Of a stretch of 64,000 bases of DNA, positions 54,019 through 62,904 are shown in pieces. Position 1 is the first letter of the stretch. Every line of letters begins with the position of its first letter. The DNA comes from UKL13-2 sp043744255 (GTDB lineage Bacteria > Pseudomonadota > Gammaproteobacteria > Burkholderiales > Usitatibacteraceae), in assembly GCA_043744255.1 (NCBI GenBank), contig JAYTVA010000041.1:1-64000 (forward strand). Reading direction: 5' to 3'. A program made the translations under genes and the position numbers. The notes under the pieces are model-generated. The model had not been told where the DNA came from, did no database searches, and saw only the letters and a list, made by a program, of their open reading frames with translations.

Positions 54019-54056
54019 AAAAGGGCATCTGCAAAAACAGATGCCCCTCGTTTTTT
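54019..54056. terminator. Bidirectional terminator between ridA-type gene and rpoH
   Basis: GGGCATCTG (54023-54031) pairs perfectly with CAGATGCCC (54038-54046). Six T follow at 54051-54056 and a run of A precedes, so it serves both converging transcripts. Confidence 0.92.
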
Positions 54057-54104
54057 CCCGGTTGACGCTCAACGCTCAACCCAAAAAACCGCTCAACCCA
54101 AAAA

Positions 54105-54968
54105 TCACCGCGTAGCCTGATACCCCGCCAACGACGCCTTCATCTTCTGCATCGCCTTCGCTTCAATCTGACGAATCCGCTCGGCTGACACGCCGTACTC
54201 TTCGGCCAAATCATGCAGCGTCAATTCATCGCCTTCGCGCAACCAGCGCGTCTCCACGATGCGGCGACTGCGCTCATCCAAGCTATCCAGCGCGGCTTTC
54301 AAACCATCAGTCGCAGCGGTCTCTTTTTGCATCCCGGCCAAACGCTCGGAAGGATCAACCGTCGCGTCTTGCAAATAAGCAATTGGGCTCACCCAATTTT
54401 CATCGTCGTCATTGAGTGGTTCGAGCGAAATTTCCTGACCAGAAAGACGCTGCTCCATCTCAGAAACATCGGTCTCTTTCACGTTCAATTGCCGCGCGAC
54501 TGATTTCACTTCGGACGGCGACAGCGCGCCAAAATTTGGCTTCATGCTACGCAGATTAAAAAACAATTTGCGCTGCGCCTTGGTCGTCGCCACTTTTACA
54601 ATGCGCCAGTTGCGCAAAATGTATTCGTGCATCTCGGCCTTAATCCAATGCACCGCGAACGACACCAGCCGCACGCCGCGATCCGGGTCGAAGCGCTTTA
54701 CGGCCTTCATCAGGCCGATATTGCCTTCTTGGATCAAATCCGCCTGCGGCAGGCCATAGCCCTTGTAATTGCGCGCAATCGACACCACCAGGCGCAAGTG
54801 CGACATCACCATTTCAGACGCGGCCGCGATGTCGCCGCGCTCTTTGAGCGCAACGCCCAACTCATGCTCGCGATGCGGCGTCAGCATCGGGATGCGATTA
54901 ACCGCAGAAATGTAGCTCTCAATGCTGCCACCAGACAGCACGGGCAAATTCATGGTTGCGGTGGTCAT
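54105..54968 (-). CDS. rpoH: RNA polymerase heat-shock sigma factor sigma-32
   Basis: A 287-residue group 3 sigma factor. Region 2 reads DLIQEGNIGLMKAVKRFDPDRGVRLVSFAVHWIKAE, given here in shortened form GLMKAVKRFDPDRG. The RpoH box QRKLFFNLR is at 132-140, and region 4 has LHDLAEEYGVSAERIRQIE. It directs chaperone and protease genes. The ATG at 54968 is preferred; 54953 is possible. It has a CIRCE element over its promoter and stem-loops in its leader. Confidence 0.96.
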   Translation of the reverse strand: MTTATMNLPVLSGGSIESYISAVNRIPMLTPHREHELGVALKERGDIAAASEMVMSHLRLVVSIARNYKGYGLPQADLIQEGNIGLMKAVKRFDPDRGVRLVSFAVHWIKAEMHEYILRNWRIVKVATTKAQRKLFFNLRSMKPNFGALSPSEVKSVARQLNVKETDVSEMEQRLSGQEISLEPLNDDDENWVSPIAYLQDATVDPSERLAGMQKETAATDGLKAALDSLDERSRRIVETRWLREGDELTLHDLAEEYGVSAERIRQIEAKAMQKMKASLAGYQATR

Positions 54969-54987
54969 AAAACGTTTACTCCACGTG

Positions 54988-55030
54988 GCGAGGGTCGCCC
55001 CTCGCAAAGTCACGCCCGAAAACGTCGGGC
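54988..55030 (-). promoter_or_regulatory. rpoH leader stem-loops
   Basis: In the rpoH leader GCGAGGG/CCCTCGC pairs with a 4-base loop (54988-55005), and GCCCGA/TCGGGC pairs at 55014-55030. ACGTGGAGTAAACGT can also loop out the GGAG before the start. These might tune translation with temperature; this is unproven. Confidence 0.4.
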
Positions 55031-55081
55031 GCAAGCGGTTTTCGACAGCTTCACTACTACTTTCCTACTGCCAATAAGTGC

Positions 55082-55111
55082 ATTTTAGCACTCGCAGGGT
55101 AAGAGTGCTAA
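55082..55111 (-). promoter_or_regulatory. CIRCE element overlapping the rpoH promoter
   Basis: TTAGCACTC-N9-GAGTGCTAA at 55085-55111 is a perfect match to the HrcA operator CIRCE. On the minus strand it contains TTAGCA (55111-55106), and TAAAAT (55087-55082) lies 18 bases on, which may be the promoter itself. HrcA would thus repress rpoH until heat stress. Confidence 0.93.
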
Positions 55112-55480
55112 GGCCAAAAAAAGTTCACCTGCCGCCGCCAATTCCAACGTAAATTGGTCTGGATTGTCGGAAAACAAGGGGGCTACTACCGCGTCTAGAC
55201 TATGATCTGCTTAGCATCCAGTTTTTAGGTAAGTCAAATATCGGCGAGCGTTTTCAGCATAAAAGTTTGGAAAGTGCCACCAATATTAGTGTTTGCAGAA
55301 TTAATCTAGCTGCACCGGGGGTCTACAGCGCAGTGCACAAACAGAGTGCGTACTAACATTCAGCCATTCACAGTAAATAGCACTTTTGCATCGTCGCGCG
55401 GTCCTGCCGAACGAGTTAGCCTATGATGTTGAGGCGAGTTTGTCCGCCTGACTTTGCCCATTTCGAAACGTGAAAATTCC
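55112..55480. other. Non-coding region between rpoH and the glycolate oxidase genes
   Basis: No reading frame with family motifs is seen in these 370 bases. It must hold the start signals of the glc genes. I see no clear operator or RNA element apart from the CIRCE at its edge. Confidence 0.4.
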
Positions 55481-56965
55481 ATGTCTGCCCTGCCAAAACT
55501 TGCCGAACCATCCGCCCGCGAAAGTTTAATCGCCGCACTCGCCGCAATCCTACCGCCGCATGCCCTGCTCACTGCCCGCGAATCCCTCAAGCCCTACGAA
55601 TGCGATGGCCTATCCGCGTATCGCGAAGTGCCGTTACTCGCGGTGTTGCCCTCAACGGTGAGCGAAGTGCAAGCGATCATGCGCGTCGCCAAAGCCAGCA
55701 ACACCAAAGTCGTTGCGCGCGGCTCTGGGACTGGGCTTTCAGGCGGTGCTACGCCGCTTGCCGATGGCATGTTGATGTCACTCGCAAAGTTCAACGCCAT
55801 CGTCAGCGTCGATCCACTCGCACGCACCGCACGCGTGCAACCGGGCGTGCGCAATCAACGCATCTCGGAAGAAGTGGCACCGCTTGGCCTCTACTACGCG
55901 CCCGATCCCTCTTCGCAAATCGCCTGCTCCATCGGCGGCAACGTTGCGGAAAATTCCGGCGGCGTGCATTGCCTCAAATACGGCCTCACCGTTCACAACA
56001 TTTTCAAAATCGAAGTCGTGACCATCGACGGTGTCTGCGCCACTATCGGCTCCGATGCGCTCGATGCGCCGGGCTACGACCTGCTCGCGTTGATGACCGG
56101 CTCGGAAGGCATGCTCGGCATCACCACCGAGGTCACGGTGAAATTAACGCCGAAACCGCAGTTGGCGCGCGTGGTCATGGCGAGTTTTGATGACGTGGAA
56201 AAAGCGGGCTCGGCAGTAGCTAGCGTGATCGGTGCGGGCATTATTCCGGCGGCACTTGAAATGATGGACAAGCTCGCCACCGATGCCGTTGAGGGCTTTG
56301 TTCACGCTGGTTATGACCTCGATGCCGCCGCGATTTTGCTGTGCGAATCAGATGGCACCGCCGAAGAGGTCGAAGAAGAAATCGCCAAGATGGACGCGGT
56401 CATGCGCGCCGCTGGTGCCACTGCCACTCGTGTATCGAATAGTGAAGCCGAGCGCTTAAAATTTTGGTCAGGTCGCAAAGCCGCGTTCCCTGCGGTCGGG
56501 CGCATTTCGCCGGATTATTACTGCATCGACGGCTCAATTCCGCGCCGCGCCTTGGCTCCGGTATTGAAGCGCACCGAAGAATTGTCGACTAAATACAACC
56601 TGCGCTGCGCAAACGTGTTCCACGCGGGCGATGGCAATTTGCATCCACTGATTTTGTACGACGCCAACGTGCCGGGCGAGTTGGAAAAGACCGAAGCCTT
56701 CGCGGCCGACATTTTGGAAATGTGCATCGAATACGGCGGCACCATCACCGGCGAACATGGGGTCGGTATCGAAAAAATAAATCAGATGTGTAGCCAATTT
56801 TCCGACGCTGAGCGCGAAACGTTTTTCGCTGTCAAGCGCGCGTTTGACCCCGCGATGCTGCTCAATCCGGGCAAAGCGATTCCGTCGCTCGCGCGCTGTG
56901 CTGAATATGGGCGGATGCGCGTGCACGGCGGGCAATTGCCGCATGCGGATATTCCGAGGTTTTGA
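55481..56965 (+). CDS. glcD: FAD-linked oxidase GlcD-type, first copy
   Basis: The 494-residue flavoprotein has the PCMH FAD-binding block VARGSGTGLSGGATPLADG and SIGGNVAENSGGVHCLKYG. Its C-terminal catalytic part has CANVFHAGDGNLHPLILY and GGTITGEHGVGIEK, as in glycolate oxidase GlcD and D-lactate dehydrogenases. I start at the ATG at 55481. A second GlcD gene follows, so the two may divide glycolate and D-lactate oxidation or form a mixed complex with GlcEF. Confidence 0.92.
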   Translation: MSALPKLAEPSARESLIAALAAILPPHALLTARESLKPYECDGLSAYREVPLLAVLPSTVSEVQAIMRVAKASNTKVVARGSGTGLSGGATPLADGMLMSLAKFNAIVSVDPLARTARVQPGVRNQRISEEVAPLGLYYAPDPSSQIACSIGGNVAENSGGVHCLKYGLTVHNIFKIEVVTIDGVCATIGSDALDAPGYDLLALMTGSEGMLGITTEVTVKLTPKPQLARVVMASFDDVEKAGSAVASVIGAGIIPAALEMMDKLATDAVEGFVHAGYDLDAAAILLCESDGTAEEVEEEIAKMDAVMRAAGATATRVSNSEAERLKFWSGRKAAFPAVGRISPDYYCIDGSIPRRALAPVLKRTEELSTKYNLRCANVFHAGDGNLHPLILYDANVPGELEKTEAFAADILEMCIEYGGTITGEHGVGIEKINQMCSQFSDAERETFFAVKRAFDPAMLLNPGKAIPSLARCAEYGRMRVHGGQLPHADIPRF

Positions 56966-57023
56966 GGTGAGCGCTGCGCCAATACTGTCTTCCCGGCGAC
57001 CCGCTTCCGGCGGTGCCGGGTTT

Positions 57024-57093
57024 GTAGGGTGGGCGCGCGCAGCGTGCCCACCATCGGTGATCGCGTGGGCACGCTGCGCTTTGCCCACCCTAC
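57024..57093. repeat. GTAGGGTGGGC-type inverted repeat, copy 2
   Basis: Arms at 57024-57051 and 57065-57093 form an inverted repeat; the right arm is identical in its core to those at 6515-6586. The left arm has GCGCGC where the other has GCAAAGC. It sits between the two GlcD genes, 22 bases before the second start codon. Confidence 0.88.
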
Positions 57094-57114
57094 GATATTT
57101 GTGACGGTACTGCC

Positions 57115-58566
57115 ATGAACACGGCCGTCTTCACCGACCTCGCCACCATCAAACCGCCCCTCAACGTCATCACCGACCGCGAGCGCTTGAAGCCATTCGA
57201 AACCGACGCGCTCATTTCGCATCGCGCCTTGCCACTCTGCGCCGTGTTGCCCGAATCCGAATCGCAAGTCGCTGACATCCTAAAATCATGTTCCGCGCGC
57301 GAGGTTCCCGTGGTCACACGCGGCGCGGGCACTGGGCTTTCGGGCGGCGCGATTCCGTTGGACGGCGGTGTGTTGGTGGTGCTCACCAAACTAAACGCGA
57401 TCAAACAAGTCGATGCGCTCGCCCGCACCGCCACCGTCGGCCCCGGTGTTCGTAACCTCGCGGTCTCCGACGCCGCCAAGCCCTACCAACTGTTCTACGC
57501 CCCCGATCCATCCAGCCAATTGGTGTGCTCCATCGGTGGCAACATCGCCGAAAATTCGGGCGGTGCGCATTGCTTGAAATACGGCCTCACCACCCACAAT
57601 GTCATGCGCCTACGTGCGGTCACGAGTGCAGGGGAGGTCGTTGAAATTGGCTCACGCGCACTCGATGCGGCGGGCTTCGATTTGATGGCATTGATGACGG
57701 GCTCGGAAGGCATGCTCGCACTCATCACCGAAGCCACCGTGAAGTTGCATCCCGAACCTGAGCACGTCGAAACCTTGCTCGCCGCGTTCGGCAGCGTCAA
57801 TGACGCCGCCAATGCCGTCGGCAAAATCATCGGCGCTGGCGTAGTGCCCGCTGCGCTAGAAATGATGGACAAAATGGTCGTGCAAGCCTGCGAAAGATTC
57901 ATGGCCGCAGGCTTTCCCACCGAAGCTGAGGCGCTGTTGTTGATCGAGCTGGACGGCGTGCGCGAAGAAGTTGCCGAAGAATTGCAAAAAGTAAACGCGG
58001 TGCTGGCCGAATGCCATGCCCAAGAAATTCGCATCGCAAAAAATTCCGCTGAGCGCGAAAAACTATGGCGCGCACGCAAGGGCGCATTCGCCGCCCTCGC
58101 CACCATTCAGCCCGATTACTACACCATCGACGGCACCATTCCGCGCCGTTGTTTGCCCGACGTATTGGCGCGTTACGCCGCGCTGGGTAAGGACTACGGC
58201 ATGTTGGTCGCCAACGTGTTCCATGCGGGTGACGGCAATTTGCACCCCTGCATTTTTTACGATGGCAGCGTGCCCGGCGAGATGGAACGGTGCGAAGAAC
58301 TGGGCGGAAAAATGCTTGAAATCTGCGTCGAAGTCGGTGGCACCATCACCGGCGAACACGGTGTCGGCATCGAAAAAATCAAACAGATGTGCGTGCAATT
58401 CCGCCCACTCGAAATCACCGCTTTTCACGCCGTCAAAGCCGCCTTCGATCCGGCTGGTATCCTCAACCCCGGCAAGAACATTCCGCTGCTAAAACGGTGC
58501 AGCGAGTGGGGCGGCATGCACGTTCATCGCGGCGCAATGCCGCATTCAGACATTCCACGATTCTAA
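57115..58566 (+). CDS. glcD: FAD-linked oxidase GlcD-type, second copy
   Basis: A 483-residue paralogue of the preceding protein, with TRGAGTGLSGGAIPLDGGV, SIGGNIAENSGGAHCLKYG, VANVFHAGDGNLHPCIFY and GGTITGEHGVGIEKIKQMC. Both end in PH(A/S)DIPRF, showing recent common origin. It precedes glcE by four bases, so it, rather than the first copy, is the probable direct partner of GlcE and GlcF. Confidence 0.93.
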   Translation: MNTAVFTDLATIKPPLNVITDRERLKPFETDALISHRALPLCAVLPESESQVADILKSCSAREVPVVTRGAGTGLSGGAIPLDGGVLVVLTKLNAIKQVDALARTATVGPGVRNLAVSDAAKPYQLFYAPDPSSQLVCSIGGNIAENSGGAHCLKYGLTTHNVMRLRAVTSAGEVVEIGSRALDAAGFDLMALMTGSEGMLALITEATVKLHPEPEHVETLLAAFGSVNDAANAVGKIIGAGVVPAALEMMDKMVVQACERFMAAGFPTEAEALLLIELDGVREEVAEELQKVNAVLAECHAQEIRIAKNSAEREKLWRARKGAFAALATIQPDYYTIDGTIPRRCLPDVLARYAALGKDYGMLVANVFHAGDGNLHPCIFYDGSVPGEMERCEELGGKMLEICVEVGGTITGEHGVGIEKIKQMCVQFRPLEITAFHAVKAAFDPAGILNPGKNIPLLKRCSEWGGMHVHRGAMPHSDIPRF

Positions 58567-58570
58567 AAAT

Positions 58571-59632
58571 ATGAACGACTTTATTTCCCAATTAACGGAG
58601 CGCATCAAACTGCACGCCGCAAGCAACAAACCACTTGCCATCCACGGTGGCAACACCAAAGCGTTTTACGGTGGCGCGGCCAGCGGTGAGGCAATCGACA
58701 TGCGCGCCTACAGCGGTATCATCGACTACGAGCCGAAGGAGCTGGTGCTCACCGTACGCGCAGGCACCACGCTCACCGAAATCGAAACCACCATGGCACG
58801 CGACAACCAAATGCTGCCGTTCGAGCCGCCGCATTTTGCTGAAGGTGCCACCATCGGCGGTACCGTTGCCACGGGGCTCTCCGGCCCCCGTCGTCCGTAC
58901 ACCGGGGCGGTGCGTGACTTCGTACTCGGCACGCGGATCGTCAATGGCAAGGGTGAGGACTTAAATTTTGGTGGCCGCGTGATTAAAAACGTCGCAGGCT
59001 ACGACGTGTCGCGGCTCATGACCGGCGCGATGGGCACGCTCGGCGTGTTGCTCGATATTTCATTCAAGGTATTGCCCAAACCGAGTGCGGAAACCACGCT
59101 ACGTTTTGAGATGGATGAAGCGGCCGCGATTGTGCAAATGAACCAATGGGCAGGCAAGCCATTGCCAGTCTCGGCGGCGAGTTGGTGTGATGGGGTGATG
59201 ATGCTGCGGCTGTCGGGTGCGGTCGCCGGGGTGAAGGCGGCGCGCGAAAAAATCGGCGGCGAGGTAATCGATGAAACCGTCGCAAGCGCCTATTGGCGCG
59301 GACTTCGCGACCATCGCGCCGGATTTTTTCAAACCGATGCGCCGTTGTGGCGCTTGTCGGTGCCATCGACAATACCGCCGCTCGCGTTGAATTTGCCGCA
59401 ACTCATCGAATGGGGCGGGGCGCTGCGTTGGGTCACGGGTGCGACCGATGCCCGCGCGCTACGTGCGAGCGTTGAGGCCATCGGCGGCCACGTCACGCTG
59501 TTTCGCGGCGGTGATAAATCGGTCGGCGTGTTTCATCCGCTGCAACCAACTCTCACCACCATTCATCGCAATTTGAAAGCCGCGTTTGATCCTGAAAATA
59601 TTTTGAATCCGGGACGGATGGATAATTTCTAA
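58571..59632 (+). CDS. glcE: Glycolate oxidase FAD-binding subunit
   Basis: The 353-residue protein has a GlcE-type FAD domain: LAIHGGNTKAFYGG, EPKELVLTVRAGTTLTEIE, and GATIGGTVATGLSGPRRPY, and it ends NPGRMDNF as homologues do. GlcE assists GlcD and GlcF in membrane-linked glycolate oxidation to glyoxylate. It follows the second GlcD copy by four bases and is separated from glcF by a repeat. Confidence 0.94.
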   Translation: MNDFISQLTERIKLHAASNKPLAIHGGNTKAFYGGAASGEAIDMRAYSGIIDYEPKELVLTVRAGTTLTEIETTMARDNQMLPFEPPHFAEGATIGGTVATGLSGPRRPYTGAVRDFVLGTRIVNGKGEDLNFGGRVIKNVAGYDVSRLMTGAMGTLGVLLDISFKVLPKPSAETTLRFEMDEAAAIVQMNQWAGKPLPVSAASWCDGVMMLRLSGAVAGVKAAREKIGGEVIDETVASAYWRGLRDHRAGFFQTDAPLWRLSVPSTIPPLALNLPQLIEWGGALRWVTGATDARALRASVEAIGGHVTLFRGGDKSVGVFHPLQPTLTTIHRNLKAAFDPENILNPGRMDNF

Positions 59633-59650
59633 CGTGCGGCCTATGAATTT

Positions 59651-59739
59651 TGTCATTCTGAGCGTAGCGAAGAATCTCGTCGATTGAACGGGCGGCGTGT
59701 TGCGACGGGAAGAGGTTCTTCGCGTCGCCCAGAACGACA
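59651..59739. repeat. Inverted repeat of the TGTCATTCTGAGCG type
   Basis: Arms of 28 bases at 59651-59678 and 59712-59739 pair with five mismatches. The TTCTGAGCGxAGCGAAGAATCT motif is a widespread bacterial intergenic repeat. It lies within the 165 bases between glcE and glcF. Confidence 0.8.
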
Positions 59740-59797
59740 ATATTTTTTCCTGCGCACCAACTTTTTCGCCAGCGATTCACCACCAAAAAATCAGACT

Positions 59798-61042
59798 ATG
59801 CAAACCAACCTCGCCCCCTTCATCAAAGACACGCCCGCAGGCTTAGAGGCCGACAGCATCCTGCGCAAGTGCGTCCACTGTGGTTTCTGCCTCGCCACTT
59901 GCCCAACCTACAACCTGCTCGGCGACGAACTCGATAGCCCGCGCGGCCGCATCTACCTGATGAAAGAAATGCTCGAAGGCGCGCCCGTCACCGCCAAAAC
60001 GCAAACGCATCTTGATCGGTGCCTCACCTGCCGTTCCTGCGAATCCACCTGCCCGTCTGGCGTGCAGTACGGCAGGCTGGTTGAGATCGGGCGCGAGATC
60101 GTGGAGACGCAAGTCCCGCGCACGCTGGGCGACCAATTCAAACGCTTCGTGTTGAAAAAAGCCCTGCCGCAAACCGGCCTGTTCAGCCTGGGCCTGACAA
60201 TTGGGCGCGCAGTGAAACCAATCTTGCCCGCCGCGCTCGCGAAGAAAATTCCCGTGGCGCGTGACGCGGGGCTCTGGCCCGCGCCGCGCCACGCGCGCAA
60301 GATGCTGGTGCTGCAAGGCTGTGTACAGCCAGCGATGGCACCGAGCATCAATGCCGCCACCGCACGCGTGCTCGATCGCATCGGCATCTCGCTCATCACG
60401 GCACCCAACGCGGGCTGCTGCGGCGCGATTCCGCAGCATCTCAACGATCCAACCGAGGCGCACGCGTTCATCAAACGAAACATCGACGCGTGGTGGCCGC
60501 TCATCGAAGCTGGTGCTGAGGCGATTGTCGTCACCGCCTCTGGTTGCGGAACGATGGTGGCAGAGTATGGCCACACCCTGCGAAACGATGCGGCGTATGC
60601 GGCTAAAGCGGCACGCATCTCCGCGCTTTTCCGTGACGTATCGCAGGTCATCGCCGAATCCCAAGCCGAGATTGCGAAAAAACTTTCCCCCGCACCGACG
60701 CCGCAAAAACTCGCCTTCCACTCGCCATGCAGCCTGCAACATGGCCTAAAAATCAAAGGCGTGGTCGAAGCGCTACTGCGCGACGCCGGTTACGAATTGA
60801 CCAGCGTGCCCGATGGCCACTTATGCTGCGGCTCGGCAGGCACTTATTCGTTGTTGCAGCCCGAGCTATCGCAACAGCTATTGAGCAACAAAGTGAAGGC
60901 GCTAGAATCCGGCGCACCAACGATGATCGCGACTGCCAACATTGGCTGCCTCGCGCATATTGAGTCGGGTCTAAACGCTTCTTCGAAGACGCCGATACGG
61001 CATTGGGTTGAGTTGATTGATGCGCGGATGGGGCGCGATTGA
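59798..61042 (+). CDS. glcF: Glycolate oxidase iron-sulfur subunit
   Basis: The 414-residue protein has two [4Fe-4S] motifs: Cys25, 28, 31, 35 (CVHCGFCLATCP) and Cys75, 78, 81, 85 (CLTCRSCESTCP). Two CCG domains follow (GCCGAIPQHL and LCCGSAGTYSLL). It passes electrons from GlcD to the quinone pool. I start at the ATG at 59798; the open frame starts earlier, inside a repeat element. Confidence 0.95.
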   Translation: MQTNLAPFIKDTPAGLEADSILRKCVHCGFCLATCPTYNLLGDELDSPRGRIYLMKEMLEGAPVTAKTQTHLDRCLTCRSCESTCPSGVQYGRLVEIGREIVETQVPRTLGDQFKRFVLKKALPQTGLFSLGLTIGRAVKPILPAALAKKIPVARDAGLWPAPRHARKMLVLQGCVQPAMAPSINAATARVLDRIGISLITAPNAGCCGAIPQHLNDPTEAHAFIKRNIDAWWPLIEAGAEAIVVTASGCGTMVAEYGHTLRNDAAYAAKAARISALFRDVSQVIAESQAEIAKKLSPAPTPQKLAFHSPCSLQHGLKIKGVVEALLRDAGYELTSVPDGHLCCGSAGTYSLLQPELSQQLLSNKVKALESGAPTMIATANIGCLAHIESGLNASSKTPIRHWVELIDARMGRD

Positions 61043-61715
61043 GGTTCGGCGCATGTTGGATGGGTGGCGCGTCAGTTAAATCGTTGGTTGAAGGGGAGGG
61101 TGTAACGGCGCCTCAACCCATTTATGCACATGCATGCACAAAAAACCACATCAGCTATTCTTTGTGTAATCCAACTGTCGCACTTAGGAGTTGAAACCGC
61201 CACCCGGCACCTGTGCCAGCAGCCAGCCAAGCAGAAGCGAAGCTAGGCCATCATCGTCTCGGTTAGATGCGATTGCGCGCCGGTACGTCTCCTCCGCGGC
61301 GCCATCGTGATTTATCAGTTCGAAGATTTGACCAGCGAGCAACCATGCATAGGGCTCATCAATATGCTTGCGTAGACGCCACGTCAACTCGGTCAGACAA
61401 ATGCAATTGGAGCGCAAAGCTGACAGGCCGATCCACCTGCTGACGGGTACGTTTTATGAACTGCGCTCCTAAATGGAGCCGTTTCGGCCTGCCCACAGCC
61501 GCTGTTCGCTGGTTACTCGAATCTCGCATTTCGCAGTATTACGACTTCTATCTCAAATTCCAGAACGTCGCAGATCGGCCAAAGGTTGTTATGTTCGTTG
61601 CACAACCTGAATACACGGTAGACTGCAACTAGCAATAGTTTTGGGACTATCTATCAGAAGCTCATCGTAATAACAAACTTGGAAGTCAGAAATTTCTGTA
61701 TGGCGGCGGATCAAA
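61043..61715. other. Non-conserved junction before the M48/DUF4011 genes
   Basis: The stretch separates conserved glc genes from the accessory pair. It has a lower GC content than the core genes and repeated TGCA near 61125-61140. It contains one short TPR-like ORF on the minus strand. I see no tRNA, integrase or direct repeat that would mark an attachment site. Confidence 0.4.
61184..61417 (-). CDS. Short TPR-like ORF, perhaps a gene remnant
   Basis: The 77-codon frame includes DEPYAWLLAGQIFELINHDGAAEETYRRAIASN, shortened here to AGQIFELINHDGAAEETYRR, which follows the tetratricopeptide pattern. Its start would be a TTG, and no Shine-Dalgarno is seen. It may be the last part of a lost TPR protein. 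Alternatively it is chance. Confidence 0.3.
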   Translation of the reverse strand: MRSNCICLTELTWRLRKHIDEPYAWLLAGQIFELINHDGAAEETYRRAIASNRDDDGLASLLLGWLLAQVPGGGFNS

Positions 61716-62903
61716 ATGGATGAGCTTGTTGATACGGCTGCTGATAAGCTGATCCCGCTCGAATATCATGAGAATTTGGTTGCTTACCTGAAACAAGAAG
61801 AGCGCGCCGCTTGGGAGTGGTCGCAATCCGATGATGTGCGCCGACAACAAGCGGATGAAATGCGGGATGCTATGTTGCGCCAGACCTATCGCATGGAGGC
61901 TGAAAGCCATCCCGAGGTCTATTCGGCATGCAGGGTAGCAATGGAGAAGCTTGGCATCGAAGCACCGGTGACGCTATATCAAGCCGCCGATGGCATGATG
62001 AATGCTGCCCTATGCTTCATTGTCGGCGAAGTGCATCTGATTTTCTATGGCCCAATCCTTGAGAAATTATCTGGCGAGGAGTTGCTGGCGCTGATGGGGC
62101 ATGAACTGGCGCACTACCGACTATGGACCGCTGATGGCGGCTCCTACTACAATGCGAGCAGGATGTTAGATCATGCGCTGTCATACCGTGACGCGACCCC
62201 TTCGCACCGCGAATCCGCTCGGCTGTTCAGCTTGTATACCGAACTTTATGCTGATCGAGGCGCTGCGATTGTTTGCGGCGGCACTGCCGCTGCCATTTCC
62301 GTTCTGGTGAAAACGATGACCGGAATGGCCTCAGTCGATCCCGCAGCATATCTGCGTCAAGCTGAAGAATTGGAGGCCAAAGCCGAACGATCAGATGGCC
62401 AATCCCACCCCGAAGTCTTTCTTCGTGTACGCGCGCTCGATCAGTGGTGGCGTGAAGTTGAAGGCACGGGCGATTGGATCAATCAGCGCCTTTGCGGGCC
62501 AATTTCTATCGAGGCTTTGGACCTGTTGCGCCAAAGCGAATTGAGCGAATTGACGCGAAAATTTTTTGTGCGCCTGCAGGCGGACATCGGCATCCAGAGC
62601 GGAGAGGTGTCCACACAGATACGGCAGTATTTTCCCGATTTGCGCGAAGGGGAGGAGCCGCTGGACCTTGCTACGATCACAGGGGCTCAGATCGATGACG
62701 CAACGCGGATCTATTTTATTGCCTTGATGTTCGATTGCGTGATGGCTGATCCAGATGCCCGCGATGAGCTGATGCTGGTTGCAGCCAAAACGGCCAAATC
62801 GATTGGTGCCGGTGAACTGTTTGTTGCCGCATTGAAACGCGATCTCAAATGGACAAAAGCCGCCGCCGACAAGCTCATAGCCCAAGCGGCAAAGGCCGCC
62901 TGA
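61716..62903 (+). CDS. Soluble M48-type zinc metallopeptidase, partner of DUF4011 protein
   Basis: The 395-residue protein has the zinc motif HELAH at 129-133 (ALMGHELAHYRLW) and the third-ligand region ELYADRG at 176-182, as in M48 peptidases. It has no signal peptide and no clear membrane helix, unlike HtpX. The C-terminal half carries helical, Leu/Ala-rich segments resembling nothing I recognise, ending AADKLIAQAAKAA. GGCGGA precedes the ATG. One base separates it from the next gene, so they are translated together. The peptidase probably cleaves a cytosolic protein; its target is unknown. Confidence 0.85.
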   Translation: MDELVDTAADKLIPLEYHENLVAYLKQEERAAWEWSQSDDVRRQQADEMRDAMLRQTYRMEAESHPEVYSACRVAMEKLGIEAPVTLYQAADGMMNAALCFIVGEVHLIFYGPILEKLSGEELLALMGHELAHYRLWTADGGSYYNASRMLDHALSYRDATPSHRESARLFSLYTELYADRGAAIVCGGTAAAISVLVKTMTGMASVDPAAYLRQAEELEAKAERSDGQSHPEVFLRVRALDQWWREVEGTGDWINQRLCGPISIEALDLLRQSELSELTRKFFVRLQADIGIQSGEVSTQIRQYFPDLREGEEPLDLATITGAQIDDATRIYFIALMFDCVMADPDARDELMLVAAKTAKSIGAGELFVAALKRDLKWTKAAADKLIAQAAKAA

Positions 62904-62904
62904 C

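Noticed and set aside
59684..59797. N-terminal extension of GlcF
   Set aside because: It lies in a repeat element and lacks similarity; the homologous start is at 59798.
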